DNA of 64,000 nucleotides. Source: Bos javanicus (Eukaryota > Chordata > Mammalia > Artiodactyla > Bovidae). A model generated the notes under the pieces. That model saw only the letters and a list, made by a program, of their open reading frames with translations, searched no databases and had not been told where the DNA came from. Location of the stretch: contig NC_083878.1 of assembly GCF_032452875.1 (NCBI RefSeq), positions 41,993,378-42,057,377 of the forward strand. The letters are read 5' to 3'. Position 1 is the stretch's first letter, and the number at the start of each line of letters is the position of its first letter. Positions 1 through 12,004 of the stretch are shown one piece after another. Both the position numbers and the translations under genes were made by a program.

Positions 1-1772
1 AATTTTAAAATTTTTATGGAAACACAAAAGACCCCAAATAGCTATAACAATCTTGAGAAAGAACAGAGGTGGAAAAATCATACTTCCTGACTTAAGACTA
101 TAATACAAAACTGCAAAAATACAGTAATCAAGAGTATAGTACTGGTACAGAATATAGATTAATAGAACAGGATTGAGAGCCTCAAAATAAACCCATGCAC
201 TTATGGTCAATTAATCTATGACAAAGAAGGCAAGAATACACAATGATGAGAAGACAGTCTATTCAATAAGTGGTGCTAGGAAATCTGGACAGCTACATGT
301 AAAACAATGAAATTAGAACATTTTGCCACACCATATACAAAAATAAATCCAAAATGGATTAAAGGCCAAAATATAAGACTGGAAACCATAACATTCCTAA
401 AAGAAAACAGGCAAGACTCTGACTTAAATCGTACAGATATTTATTTTTGGATCTATCTCCTAAAGCAAAGAAAATAAAAGCAAAAATTAACAAATAAAAA
501 CAAAAATAAACAAATTTAAAAGCTTTTGCACAGTAAAGGAAACATTTAAAGAAAAAGACAACCTACTAAATGGAAGGAAATATATGCAAATGATACAATC
601 AATAAGGGGTTAATATCCAGAATACATAAACAGCTAATAGAACTGAACATAAAAAAAACTAATTGAAAATGGGCAGATGACCTGACTGGAAATTTTTACA
701 AAGAGAAAATATAGATGGTCAACAGGCACATGGCAAGATGTTCAACGTCAATAATTATCAGGAAAATGCAAATTAAAACCACAATGAGGTATCACTTCAA
801 ACCTGTAGAATGGCTTTCATCGAAAGGAACACAATTAATACATGTTGGTGAGGTTGTGGAGAAAAAAGAACCCTTGTCTACTATTGGAGGGGATGTAAAA
901 TGGCACAGCCACTATGGAACACAGTATGAAGGTTTCTCAAAAAAATAAAAATAGAACTACCACATGGCTCAGCAGTTCCACTCATATATCTAAAAAAATA
1001 CTAATTCACACAGATACATGCATCCCAATGTTCATAGAAGCATTATTTACAATTTTCAAGATACGAAAGTAATCTGCTGCTGCTGCTGCTTCTAAGTAGC
1101 ATCAGTCGTGTCCGACTCTGTGCGACCCCATAGATGGCAGCCGAACAGGCTTCGCTGTCCCTGGGATTCTCCAGGCAAGAATACTGGAGTGGGTTGCCAT
1201 TTCCTTCTCCAATGATGAAAGTGAAAAGTGAAAGTGAAGTTGCTCAGTCATGTCCGACTCTTAGCAACCCCATGGACTGCAGCCTACCAGGCTCCTCCGT
1301 CCATGAGATTTTCCAGGCAAAAGTACTGGAGTGGGTTGCCATTGCCTTCTCCAATGAAAGTAACCTAAGGGTCCCTCAACAGATGAATAAAGAAGATTTG
1401 GCGTGCATACATACAATGGAGTATTACTCATTCATCAATTTTTTTTTTTTTTTACATTTGCAACAATATGGATCAACTTGGAGGGTGTTATGCTAAGTGA
1501 AATGTCAGACATAGAAAGATAAATACTGGATGATATATATCACATGTGGAATCTAAAAAATAAAACTAGTGAATATGACAAAAAAGAAACAGACTCATTG
1601 ATGTAGAGAACAACCTAGTGGTTGCCAGTGGGAAGACAGAAGGGGGAAGGGGCATCATAAGGGTAGGAGGTTAAGATGTACAAACTACCAGGTATATAAC
1701 ATAGATAAGCTACAAGGATATATTGTACAACACAGGGAATATAGGTAGTATTTTGTAGTAACTATTAATGAA
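1..1772 (+). mobile_element. L1 LINE, ORF2 C-terminal part and 3' UTR (interrupted)
   Basis: The sequence reads as the end of L1 ORF2 in the sense direction. A frame at 715-948 encodes the typical C-terminal stretch, with the motif MQIKTTMRYHF near residue 19 and 'HVGEVVEKKE' after it. The 5' part is cut by the window edge. The 3' UTR continues at about 1364-1772, with the usual 'caaggatatattgtacaacacaggg' type sequence. A Bov-A2 SINE splits it at 1073-1355. Upstream frames carry several stops, so this is a dead, fairly old mammalian L1. The exact subfamily is not assigned. Confidence 0.88.
1073..1355 (-). mobile_element. Bov-A2 SINE (dimer), inserted in L1
   Basis: It starts with a CTG run, the complement of the Bov-A2 AGC-rich 3' tail. 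Two Bov-A units follow, joined by the 'gaaagtgaaaagtgaaagtgaag' linker. An 8 bp target-site duplication, gaaagtaa, flanks it at 1065-1072 and 1356-1363. The element lies inside L1 3' sequence and is therefore younger than that L1. Confidence 0.92.
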
Positions 1773-1775
1773 ACA

Positions 1776-1987
1776 TGGACTTCCCTGGTGGCTCAGATGG
1801 TAAAGAATCTGCCTGCAATGAGGGAGACCTGGGTTTGATCCCTGGGTTGGAACGATCCCCTGGAGGAGGGCATGGAAATTCACTCCAGTATTCTTGCCTG
1901 GAGAATCCCATGGACAGAGGAGCCTGGTGGGCTACAGTCCATGGGTCACAAAGAGTCAGAGATGACTGAATGACTAAGCACAGCACA
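1776..1987 (+). mobile_element. Bov-tA SINE
   Basis: The tRNA-derived head has an A-box-like 'tggctcagatggtaaag' and a B-box-like 'gggtttgatccc'. A Bov-A body follows, ending 'gactgaatgactaagcacagcaca'. It abuts an oppositely oriented copy, giving a long inverted repeat. Confidence 0.92.
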
Positions 1988-2222
1988 TGTGTGCTGTGCT
2001 CATTAGTATGTGTGCTGGGTTTAGTCACTCAGTCATGTCTGACTTTTTGTGACCCCATGGACTGTAGCCAGCCAGGCTCCTCTGTCCATGGGATTCTCCA
2101 GGCAAGAATACTAGAGTAGGTTGCCATTTCTTCCTCCAGGGGATCTTCCCAACCCAGGGATCAAACTCGGGTCTCCGGCATTGCAAGCAGATTCTTTACC
2201 ATCTGAGCTACCAGGGAAGCCC
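1988..2222 (-). mobile_element. Bov-tA SINE, head-to-head inverted partner
   Basis: This copy has the same family structure as 1776-1987 but in reverse: body first, tRNA-like head last ('gagctaccagggaagccc'). The centre of the pair holds two 11-base perfect arms (agcacagcaca / tgtgctgtgct) separated by 2 bases, at 1977-2000. Confidence 0.92.
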
Positions 2223-2458
2223 ACATATGACTAAAATTCAGTTATAAAATAGAAAAAAAAAAAACAAAAAACAAAAAAAGCACGTGCTCCAAGTCATCCA
2301 GTCTATTAGTTCACCATCGTCAACCCTCATAAACCCACCCAGGGGAGGACATATTGGCCTCATGGTCCCAGAGCCTCAGGCTGATTGGAAATTATTGTTC
2401 TCATCATACATAATGCAAGGTCATAAAACAACAAACAGAAACCTGTCTTTATTTAAAA
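2223..2458. other. unassigned spacer with A-rich tract
   Basis: An A-rich tract lies at about 2252-2279, perhaps the tail of the interrupted L1. The rest matches no family that I recognise. Confidence 0.5.
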
Positions 2459-2582
2459 AGGGTTCAGGATGGGGAACACATGTATGCCTGTGGCGGATTC
2501 ATTTTGATATATGGCAGAACCAATACAATATTGTGAAGTTTAAAAATAAAATTAAATTAAAAAAAATAATAAAAAAAATAAA
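2459..2582 (+). mobile_element. young ruminant L1 3' end, severely 5'-truncated
   Basis: The segment from 'ggttcaggatggggaacac' through 'gcagaaccaatacaatattg' to the A-rich tail is the reverse complement, with few differences, of the left end of the L1 at 58570-58690. Only about 120 bp of 3' UTR and tail were inserted. Confidence 0.88.
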
Positions 2583-2699
2583 ATCTTCATATTTTGCTCA
2601 CCATGGATTTTTTGCCTTAATATTTATTTTTAAAAATATTTCATTAAAATATTATTTATCTTGATTATTGATTTTTTTGTGCATTTAGCTCTCCTGAAT

Positions 2700-2805
2700 C
2701 TCAATCCTACTCACAGGTTATCATGAGAATGAAATGAAATAATGGCAAACCCTTAAAACTGTGCCTGAAACATACTTAATGCTCAATAGTATTGTTATTA
2801 AAATT
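2700..2805 (+). repeat. MIR-like SINE fragment
   Basis: The pattern 'ggttatcatgagaatgaaatgaaataatg' followed by 'ctgaaacatacttaatgctcaatag' fits the 3' half of a mammalian MIR. The copy is old and diverged. Confidence 0.6.
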
Positions 2806-4210
2806 GTGTTTAATACAATCACACAGGCATTTAGACCATAGATTTTTTTTTTGACCCTTTGGTTTTAGGCCTTTGTGAGGTAATCTTCAATATCCTGGTG
2901 TTATTCTTTAATTCTCCTGAGTTCTGTTGATTTATAAGCACCAAGCTGACCATATCAGCTAATTATAGGTCCCATTTTGTATCTTTTAGACATAATCATT
3001 GTATAAATACCTTAATTTCTACCTTTTGTCTTTCTGATCAGACCTGACATTCATTTGAATTGAGGAGGTGGGTTGATTTAGTCTGACACTCAAGTTCATG
3101 CTTTCTCACTGAATTGATCATCTGAGCCGATTGACCTGCCAGTTCAGTCATAACAGTTTAGCCAGCTATTTGTGCAGATTTAGAGTTGAAGCCGATGCCT
3201 GTCTCGTGAAGTTTAGTGAGGAGGATGTCACTAGAAAATATAGCTAGCTGACAACTGGTTTCTCCAATCACACTACTCTTTGGAGTTTTGCAAAGTGATG
3301 TCAATGATGGTTATGCCCTAACTTGAATGTCCCTGACCCCTGTAAACAGTGCGCTCTGGGGCCTTCTGAAGCCTTCTAAAAACCGATCTACTTGACCATA
3401 CTACAGTACTGAATATACCTGGGAATGTGACACATGAGGTATTTTGAAAGTGTTTCCAATAACAACTTTGTCTAGATAATTTTGCAGTATGATAAGAGCC
3501 CTAAAACAACTGCATGGCTGATTCCAACATACACAAAGCACATGATAAATAAACAGAAGTAAACAAATGCAGAAGAAAACTTCACTGATGTTGTTTTACG
3601 TTGAGTGATAATTTGGGGAGGTTTAAGCATTCCTACAACCAATATACTACTGAGAAGACTCAATTTTAGTAACCACATGAGAATATTATAAGCCAAGCCC
3701 ACACAATATTAAACTAAGTTAAAATATGTGCAAAATTTATGAGAGGATGTCAGGTGTAATGCTTGATAAAGTAAGCTTAATGCTTAAGAAATTTATCTTC
3801 TGGCTAAATAACCAACTCTTCCAATTCTGAGTTCAAGTATAATTTTAGAAACTCTTTCTGTAAAGTCATTCTTTTATTAATGAGATCAACTCTAGGTGAG
3901 CTGAGAGAGGTAAGTTCCTAAAGCATCTGTGAAGAAAAACAACATCCTTAAAACACCAGAAATCAGCACACCATGTTAAAAACAAAATACTGAGAGGCAG
4001 GTTTGTGCTGTTCTTTCCTGGGGAAAGAGGTGAAAAATCAGTCCTCCAAAATATCTTTTGATCTTTATTCATTCAGTCCTTTTGTTTTCCCTTTAGAAAA
4101 GTTGTGAAATTTGCAAATAAATGTTAAAGAATTTGGCGCTGATAAAAGAGGGACATTACTCGAGAGCTTCTCCTTTACTCTGGGATGTCATGTTAAAAAC
4201 AGAGTCATGT
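2806..4210. other. unassigned AT-rich sequence
   Basis: I see no recognisable repeat, gene or RNA. The longest open frame on either strand, 3472-3702 minus, encodes a hydrophobic 76-residue peptide with no family resemblance and AT-driven composition, so I do not call a gene. Confidence 0.5.
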
Positions 4211-4221
4211 TATTACATTGT

Positions 4222-4430
4222 CTAGTGTGTTAGTTGCTCAGTTGTGTCTGACTCTTGACTGCATAGACAGTAGTCCACCAGGTTCTTCTGTCCATCGAAT
4301 TCTCCAGGCAAGAATACTGGAATGGGTTGTCATTCCCTTCTCCCGATGATTTCATGACCGAGGGATTGAATCCAGGTCTCCTGCATTGGAGGCAGATTCT
4401 TTACCAATTGAGCCACCAGGGAAGCCCGAA
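4222..4430 (-). mobile_element. Bov-tA SINE with perfect target-site duplication
   Basis: It is complete from the 3' end ('gtgttagttgctcagt') to the tRNA head ('gagccaccagggaagccc'). An 11 bp direct repeat, tattacattgt, lies at 4211-4221 and 4431-4441. Confidence 0.94.
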
Positions 4431-4441
4431 TATTACATTGT

Positions 4442-4797
4442 ACACTATACTTATTATCAGGCTGAACTTCAGTTACAACACATCTCCGGGGAGTCCAGAG
4501 AGCAGATTTCCATTGGCTAACTGGTCACATACTGCAGCTTCCAGCTGAAATAGTGCTGCGAACCAGCAAGGCAATGAATGAAGAGAAAATCTGCCTCTGC
4601 AGTATGACTCAGCCTATCTCTCATTTGTAACCCAAATATCCTTCCCAGTGTCCACAAAGCAGGATGGTATGAACTCAACCAGCTAAGGTAAACCAAGGAC
4701 TGCTGTATGGCACAAAATCCATCATAAATTAAAAACCACAAAAGACATGTTTAAACTTGTGAAGTCACATTGTTTTCAGGACCACTGGTAATTTTTA
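4442..4797. other. unassigned single-copy-looking sequence
   Basis: About 350 bp between the Bov-tA and the BovB end. Nothing in it is recognisable. Confidence 0.5.
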
Positions 4798-5360
4798 GAT
4801 GATTGCAGCCATGAAATTAAAAGACACTTACTCCTTGGAAGGAAAGTTATGACCAACCTAGACAGCATATTCAAAAGCAGAGACATTACTTTGCTAACAA
4901 AGGTCCGTCTGGTCAAGGCTATGGTTTTTCCAGTGGTCATTATGGATGTGAGAGTTGGACTGTGAAGAAAGCTGAGTGCCAAAGAATTGGTGCTTTTGAA
5001 CTGTGGTGTTGAAGACTCTTGAGAGTCCCTTGGACTGCAAGGAGATCCAACCAGTCCATTCTAAAGGAGATAGGTCCTGGGTATTCTTTGGAAGGAATGA
5101 TGCTGAAGCTGAAACTCCAGTACTTTGGCCACCTCATGCGAAGAGTTGACTCATTGGAAAAGATTCTGAGGCTGGGAGGGATTGGGGGCAAGAGGAGAAG
5201 GGGACAATAGAGGATGAGATGGCTGGATGACATCACAGACTTGATGGATGTGAGTTTGAGTGAACTCCAGGAGTTGGTGATGGACAGGGAGGCCTGGCGT
5301 GCTGCAATTTATGGGGTCGCAAAGAGTTGGATATGACTGAGCGACTGAACTGAACTGAAG
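4798..5360 (+). mobile_element. BovB (RTE LINE) 3' end, 5'-truncated
   Basis: It carries the coding end of the BovB ORF: the region of 'CESWTVKKAE', 'WTARRSNQSILKE' and 'LKLQYFGHLMRRVDS' is readable with frameshifts. The 3' end is 'gcgactgaactgaactgaag'. It is about 560 bp long. I found no convincing target-site duplication. Confidence 0.92.
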
Positions 5361-8300
5361 ATCTAGACTTTTGGCACACTGTCCAAAACCAGGGGTTTGG
5401 CATGTACTTCTTTCTCATGGGCCTGAGTGGGTGAGAAAGATTGAAGAATTCAGGGCTTTCATGAGCCATGCATTTGAAAATCCCAGTTCCTCATTTTTCT
5501 GAAGAAGCAAGGCATTCTGAAGCAAATTTGGAAACATAAGGAAATGTCTAAGAGATTGATTTTATATCTGTCATATTTCTTTTCAGTCACTTCAATTATG
5601 TGACCAAATATCAACAATAGAAATCTAAAAAATGCAGTGATTTGGCTAACCTTTACTGAAAAAGCTCAACTCTTTTCTGGTGATTGGTGATTGGGTAAAG
5701 GATCGCCATTATTGTAGAATAGCATTCCTGATGAAACAGCATTATAAGATACTTGAGGTGGTAATCATGCCTATGAAATTTAAATAGAACCAATGAACTT
5801 CTTCATAGCTGCTCTGCATCTCTTACCTCTTCATGTAATTATTTTAAAAGCTGTCATGTCAAAGATTAGCATCATTTGTAGACATCAGCTCAATATTAGC
5901 TTCTCTTGCTCCGAAGTTAACTCTCCTTACTGTCTCTTTCATAGTATTTGTGTCATTCCCTTTCCTCTCGTCTCATTCTTCTTTTACTTTCATTGTCTTC
6001 AAATTTTTTTACTCAATATATTTTTATGCTACTATAGTTTCTCGAAACCCATCTTAATACTTCTTACAAAATGAGGATGATCAATAAAATGTCTGCTTGC
6101 CAATTTTAAGTAAATGAAATAATTTCAAAATTGCAGAAAATAGCTGTCGAGGTGTGATTGCCAGATGATGGTCTTCAGATGAGGGAATGCAAATCTATTT
6201 ATAGAGAATGAAATCTGTAGATGGATTTCTGTATTCAGTAGAATTAACTGAAGCTCTTCCATCAATATTAGGTATTGAATATGACCTTTTTTTGAGGAAT
6301 ACTTTATTGAATGGACAGTTGACATTACTTTGGGTCACATGGGTTATAAGGCAGTATACTTACTGTAAGCATTAAAGGCTTTTGGAGAAGGAAATGGGTA
6401 GCCTCGGAGGATAACAGCTCTCAATATTCATGGCCAGAGGCCAGAATGTCAGAAAGAAAGTGATCACCTACCTTTTCAACAGTGGCTACCCCGATGGAGA
6501 TGGAAGGCCTCCTCTTGGTTTTCACAGATGCACAGGCAGAGTATGGCTTGTTCTGGGTTTTTGTACTGGGCCTAGCTCTATGCACAGTCATTACAAGGTT
6601 ATTACTATCATTATAGTGGACAATGCAGTAATATTTTAAATGGGGTAAATTTGGCTCCCAGCTATTCATGGGCAGCTCTTGCAGGTCTTAGGGAAAATAT
6701 CTTATGAGTGCAGGGAAATGGAATCTGGCCTATATCCAGTTGCTGCCTCCACTGAAGAATATGTGGTCATGTGATACCTCTTACCTCTGGTTAGAAGTAG
6801 CCTTTGTGGATAACTCTTCGGGGATAACTGCAAAACTGGTTTTGAATATAAATATAAAACAAGAGAAGTTAGCCACCCAAGCTCTTCACTTTCACTTTCT
6901 GATACATTTCTCTGTCAACCTGCATGTCTTATTCTGAACCCTTTTCTTATGCACCACTTTTCTTCTTATGAAGAAGAAAAAAATCATGTGAAGTCAACAT
7001 TTGCCAAAATACGTTTCTTGGGATAATTATACATCCTAGAAATTCCACAATAAGAGGATTCTGGGGAAGTCCTTTCTGAGAGCCACAGAGCACATGAATA
7101 TGTTAGAGACTTTGAGTGCTTCCAGAGGAAAGCAACATGTTTAAATGTGTTGTTGGAGCCCTTTTTAACATAAAATATAATACCTCATAGAATTATTATT
7201 GTTTGGGAAATTAAAGCTTCAAATTTTAGGGGTCCCAGAGAGAGACTAATGTTTAACTCTGAGAGTGTCATTATGTGAAGTCAGCTGCACATAAGCTTAC
7301 GCTATATTAAATGAGATAGTCTTTCAAAACCTTGTCTTCAAAAGAAGGCACTCTACATGTAAACTTTAAAAAAAAAAATCATGAAGACATTTCTTTGAGG
7401 ATACCTTGCTTCTCATATAGAATTAATTGCATCCCTTAATGGCATCATTGGGTAGAACTAATATTCATGGTGTTTTAACAATTATAAATCATAATAATAA
7501 TAGTTTAGCGGCATATCTTCCCTAGCTTGGGAGATAGCTTCACTATCAGTTCAATGACTTCTAGAAACTAAGGCTAAATTTTAGGCATCGTTTTGGTTTA
7601 ATTCCAGCTATGTGAGCAACTAAGCCAACAAACTCTATTCAGGATGTGTACCCTCTCAACTTCAAAATGAAAATTTCTTGTCAACCAGATTTCTAGTAAC
7701 TTTCAGTCCTGATGAAATGGTTAGCCAGTTGATTTTTAACCAGTTTAAAAAACAGGATTCCAGGAAGATAGTTTGTCCATATAACCATCTGCACAAAGAC
7801 ACCCCTGGCAATTATTAGCTTGGTCTCCCTCTGCAGAATTTGCCTGGGGAAACATGTTCTGCAGTCAGCTAGCCCTTTTTGTTAATAAGCACTCAGTGCT
7901 GCAGAAAGAAATCTCCCAGTTTCCTCCATCCTAGACTTTAGGCAGCTTGTGTGCAGGGAGCAAAGGCTCTTCCACCTTGTTTCTCTGTTTCCATTTCTCA
8001 GCCAAGCTGGCATTACTGGGGCAAGCATGGGGGAAGTGGGCAGGTATAAAAGGATGCACACCCTTCCTTCCATAGAAGTTTTCTTTGTCCTGGCCAAGAT
8101 CTAGTTCACAGGTTTATGAGAAACTGACAAAGCAAGCATTACACTGGGGCATGTGTGAGAGGAGGCACAGAGGCTTATATGCATGCAACATGACCCTTTT
8201 GTAGTACTGATGCTAGAGAAGAGAGACTGAACATTCAGGAGTTCATTTTAGAATAGGATTTGCAGCTAAGACATCAAGTAAGAAATGTACATGAAAAAAG

Positions 8301-9072
8301 GTTTTATGTCTCTTTTTTTTTATCTTACACATAGATGAATGTCAGGATCTCTATCTAAGATCTAGGAGGTACTTCAGAGAGATAAAAGCCAAGACCCCCC
8401 TTCATATGGGGCTGTTGGGTTGTTTGGAAAGGCATGACCTAAGACCAACAAAAGTCAGAATTTCCAATATTTAGGACCTATAAAAGTGAGCTTTGGTGGG
8501 CAGTGGGGCACAGAAGAAGGGAAAAAAAGAAGGCGAAATATTAAAGACTAATTGAAAACAGGCAGAAAATAACCCTCAGGCTTTCCAAATAAATTGGAGT
8601 ATTTTAACTGGCCCCATGAATTTACTAAATGTTGAATAATGCTGAGTTAGAATTAAGTGTTACTCTAAGCCAGTTAAGGAAGTTTTTAAGCAAGTTTGAA
8701 GTAACCACCATCTGTTTATGATGTGACTTGCAAAGTCAGACTTCAGCCTAGAGAGAATTGTAGAGTTCTGTCAGGGAGTAATCCTGTCCATTTACACGGT
8801 TGTGGAGACAGCAGGGTAAGACCAGACAGTCTGTGTAAGAGAAGAAATACACATTCTGGCTCAAGATATATCCTTTCAGTATTGTTTCTCTTGGTGTGGA
8901 ACTAGTTCAAGTTAGACTAACTCCTATTTTTTAAGGTAGGAAATCACCTTGGAACATGGGAACATGGTTTGCCTGATTCTCATGAGAATGCTGTTTTAAT
9001 CTTGGTTGATTCAAGCCTACTATACCTAAAGCCTCATTTCTTCATGAAATGAATGAATTAACTGATTTTTCC
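5361..9072. other. unassigned 3.7 kb, no gene seen
   Basis: Mostly AT-rich sequence. Open frames are short and overlap on both strands, for example 6430-6639 plus and 6421-6669 minus, neither with a known motif. I see no young repeats. Very old repeat relics are possible but not identified. Confidence 0.5.
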
Positions 9073-9087
9073 CCAAACTATCACTTT

Positions 9088-9147
9088 TTAAAAAATTTAT
9101 TTTAATTGGAGGATAATTGCTTTACAATGTTGTGTTGGATTCTGGCA
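9088..9147 (-). mobile_element. L1 3' end stub, about 60 bp
   Basis: 'tttattttaattggaggataattgc' followed by 'tttacaatgttgtgttgg' is the complement of a ruminant L1 3' end. An imperfect duplication (ccaaactRtcRcttt) flanks it at 9073-9087 and 9148-9162, 13 of 15 positions matching. This supports an independent, very short insertion. Confidence 0.8.
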
Positions 9148-9271
9148 CCAAACTGTCGCTTTCATTCAGTCCTTCCTGTGTTTGGAAGCCTACAATAATT
9201 TCTGATTTCTCGAAGCCAGATCAGTGCTCAGTACAGTGATGAAAGGAGCTGAGTTAGTTTATAGATCTTGT

Positions 9272-9425
9272 TCTTGTTGTTCAGTCACTAAGTCGTGTCC
9301 TACTCTCTGCGACCCCATGGACTACAGGGTGCCAGGCTTCCCTGTCCTTCACTATCACTTCGAGTTTGCTCAAACTCATGTTCATTGAGTATATCACTCT
9401 ATCATTGAGTATGTCAGTCTAGGCC
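9272..9425 (-). mobile_element. BovB 3' end fragment
   Basis: It reads 'gttgttcagtcactaagtcgtgtcc' and then the BovB coding end in reverse ('tttgctcaaactcatgttcattgag'). An internal short repeat (tatcactc / cattgagtat) suggests local duplication. The copy is old and diverged. Confidence 0.8.
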
Positions 9426-9639
9426 TATTCATTTGCATCATTCTGTCCTTAATACCACCTGTCCCCATGACACTTTCACTGTTCTCCTTCTGTCAGATTG
9501 ATGGCACTACTTAGAGTACTGCTACTTGTGGAATTTACAGTCTTCTAGAGGAGTCACTTCCAAAATAAATGTATTGACTACCAGTGGAAGGATCTCAGTT
9601 ATCAGCCAGTAAGTAAAAGAAAATATGAAGGTCGGTTAT

Positions 9640-9815
9640 ACCTTCTAGTCTGCAAGGTAGCAATTCTGTAATGCTTATTACTTAATATCTCTGTATTTCA
9701 GTTTCCTCATGAGTGAAATGGGGATTATGAAAGCCCTTATAGGGTTGTTATGAGGTGTAAACGACTTCATATTTGTTAAAAGCTTAGGAAATAAATAGTA
9801 GGTAAGTGTTCAATC
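9640..9815 (+). repeat. MIR SINE
   Basis: The signature 'cagtttcctcatgagtgaaatgggg' is followed by 'atagggttgttatgaggtgtaaa' and the tail 'gtaggtaagtgttcaatcattaaata'. This is a diverged but clear MIR. Confidence 0.82.
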
Positions 9816-11805
9816 ATTAAATAAAAATGGGCATTCAGATCTGTCAGGGTGCTAGAATGAGATGTGTTAACTTTAAACACTGAGTTAAAACTACGAAGTT
9901 TATGATATGATTCCAATACCTTTATCCATGTATATTAATACTTCATATAACACTCTCTACTGTAGGCAGACGAGTCTATTAGCTCCCTCCTACACCTGCA
10001 ATACTCAGTCAAACCTCATTCTCATGTCATGGAGACCTGCCACTTGGACTATTCCTTTCTCTCTCTCTACAACCTCATTAAATTTTACTTAACTTTCAAG
10101 GCCTGATTCAATTTTGTTCACAAATCAGCTCTCATCAACTGGAGTCTACATTGGCTCTGTTTTGTTTCTAAACAACAAAATTGCTTACATTGTAAAGCAT
10201 AATTTTTGTGGTGCTAGATACTTAGAAAGTGTTCAATAAATAAGCTGCAAAAGAGCAGACATTCAAAATGATATTTTCCTGCTGGCCCAGAGGAGAACTG
10301 ACCTCCTTCATTCTCTCTTTTGTATAAAGGAGAAGCCCAGGCTAACTGACAACTCAGCCCGCTTGTCGCCCTTGGGTTTCCTCTACAGGTGGGCGTGGTC
10401 TAATTGTGGAATGCCCTCTGTGTGTCTGTCTTTACAATTGTGGTGACCAACCCTCTTCACCCTAATATCTATTCCAAACTGCTCTCAATGCACCAAGCGT
10501 GTTTCCTTCCAAAATGAAATTCACAGGCAGTAAATAATTGAATGTTTCACTTTATCACAAGTACCACTCTCTTGCCACAAAAACAAGGAAATACAGATGT
10601 GTACTCTTGCTCCCATTTTGTTGTGCATTTTAGCACCACCTTTATATTTTGATCTGTGGCTCATAGCTGCCACAATGTTCAACAAATATTTACTGAGCAT
10701 CTCTTGTGTGAGGACCTGAACAATGAGATGGGCCCAAAAAAAGGTGACTGAGACAGGATTGCCTTCAAAGAGCTTTCTATAAACAATCATTCTATAGGTG
10801 TTGCAGTTGTTTAATAGAAACAAAATAAAGTCACTGATAAGAATCTGTGGGAACAAATGCACAGCAAATCAGGAGAAATTAAAGTTTTCTATGAATCTGA
10901 ATAATTCTACCAGGAACAAGTTTAAAGAGTGAAGGGAGAAATGTTTACCATTGTGTTAAGATATTCCTAATTCTGCTCTCCTTTTCAATTTGGCAAGAGT
11001 TGAGGTGTCGCAACCTAGATCCATAGTAGTGCACTTGAAGACATGAAGATGTAAGGACTCCTATGTGATCTGGATTAAGTCACAGCCAAGTACTACCCTT
11101 GGGTGTGGGACAGAGGACTTGCCTCACCCTGGGCTTTAGAGGGCCTTGCTCTAGCTCTCTCAGCTCGTGCATGTCCCCTGGGGTGGGAAGAGGCTTTGAG
11201 ATTAAGCCAACACTCTCCCTTTTTGGGGGTACTCTAGTTACCAGGATTCCAAAGCCCGTAGCCACTGGTGTTTATACATTTAGGCCTGAAGGATTGCCAG
11301 TGGAGCACTGGTGGTGTACAATATGATTGAGACATAGCTGCATGCACTGGGATATCCCCACAAGAACATTAGGGCTTGTAATAGTGCGGGAGAGTGCAGA
11401 GATCAGAGAGAGAAAAAAAAAGGGGCGGGTCAGGGCCATGAGCTGCTGGCTGGCATTCCCTGCACCATCATGGTCTGTGGAACTCCCAGGAGTTCAAGAG
11501 CTCTAAGTTCAGATTGAGGTCTATAGATCATTGTGAAGGTATATTTCTTGAGGTAAGAGGACAGAACATATGTCACCGAACAGTTTTTGGGTTTGACTTA
11601 TGACATTTAACTATTGGACATATCCTGTATGGGTCTCCATATTTATTTTTGGTCTCACCTCTGCAAAGGTTAGGAATAAGCCTGGGATATGGCAATTGGC
11701 ACAAAGGAAATGAGTATGACTCAAAACTACTATTCCTTGAGAAAACCAGGCTTGCTCTTCCTGCATTCTCCCTCACTTCCTGAACTGTTTCCACTCTCTG
11801 CCTGA
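9816..11805. other. unassigned 2 kb
   Basis: A weak old repeat may be present around 10670-10760 ('caacaaatatttactgagcatctcttgtgtgagg'), the kind of sequence seen in ancient mammalian interspersed repeats. A locally GC-richer patch at 11090-11480 has a GC-box-like 'ggggcgggtc' at about 11422 but lacks CpG density. No gene is supported. Confidence 0.45.
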
Positions 11806-12004
11806 ACTTATGAGAGTGGACTCACAGATATAGAGAACAGGCTAATCATTACCAGTGGGGAAGGGAAAGAGGGATGGAATATAGCAGTTGGGGATTAAGA
11901 GGTATCATGCTGTTCTATACTGCTAGGTGTAAAACAAGCTACAAGGATATGTTGTACAACACAGGGAACATAGCCAATATTTTATAATAACTATAAAGAG
12001 GGTA
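11806..12004 (+). mobile_element. L1 3' UTR, left half, split by BovB
   Basis: The sequence 'ttaccagtggggaagggaaagagggatgg' through 'aagctacaaggatatgttgtacaacacaggg' is L1 3' UTR. It resumes at about 14742 after the BovB and again after a BovB stub at about 14936. Confidence 0.88.

Noticed and set aside
1134..1496. 120-codon plus frame
   Set aside because: Most of it reads through the Bov-A2 SINE in antisense. The 'SLGFSRQEYWSGLPFPSP' type peptide appears at many SINEs here.
1776..1850. tRNA-like A and B boxes at SINE heads (here and at 35343, 53483 and others)
   Set aside because: They belong to tRNA-derived SINEs. The acceptor stem and anticodon arm are not intact and no tRNA gene is present.
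6421..6669. 82-codon minus frame overlapping a 69-codon plus frame
   Set aside because: The two overlap almost fully on opposite strands, both lack motifs, and no poly-A or intronless-gene pattern suggests a processed pseudogene.
11390..11480. GC-box-like 'ggggcgggtc' near a GC-richer patch, considered as a promoter
   Set aside because: There is no CpG island, no TATA or initiator context and no gene downstream. The L1 and BovB that follow are unrelated insertions.
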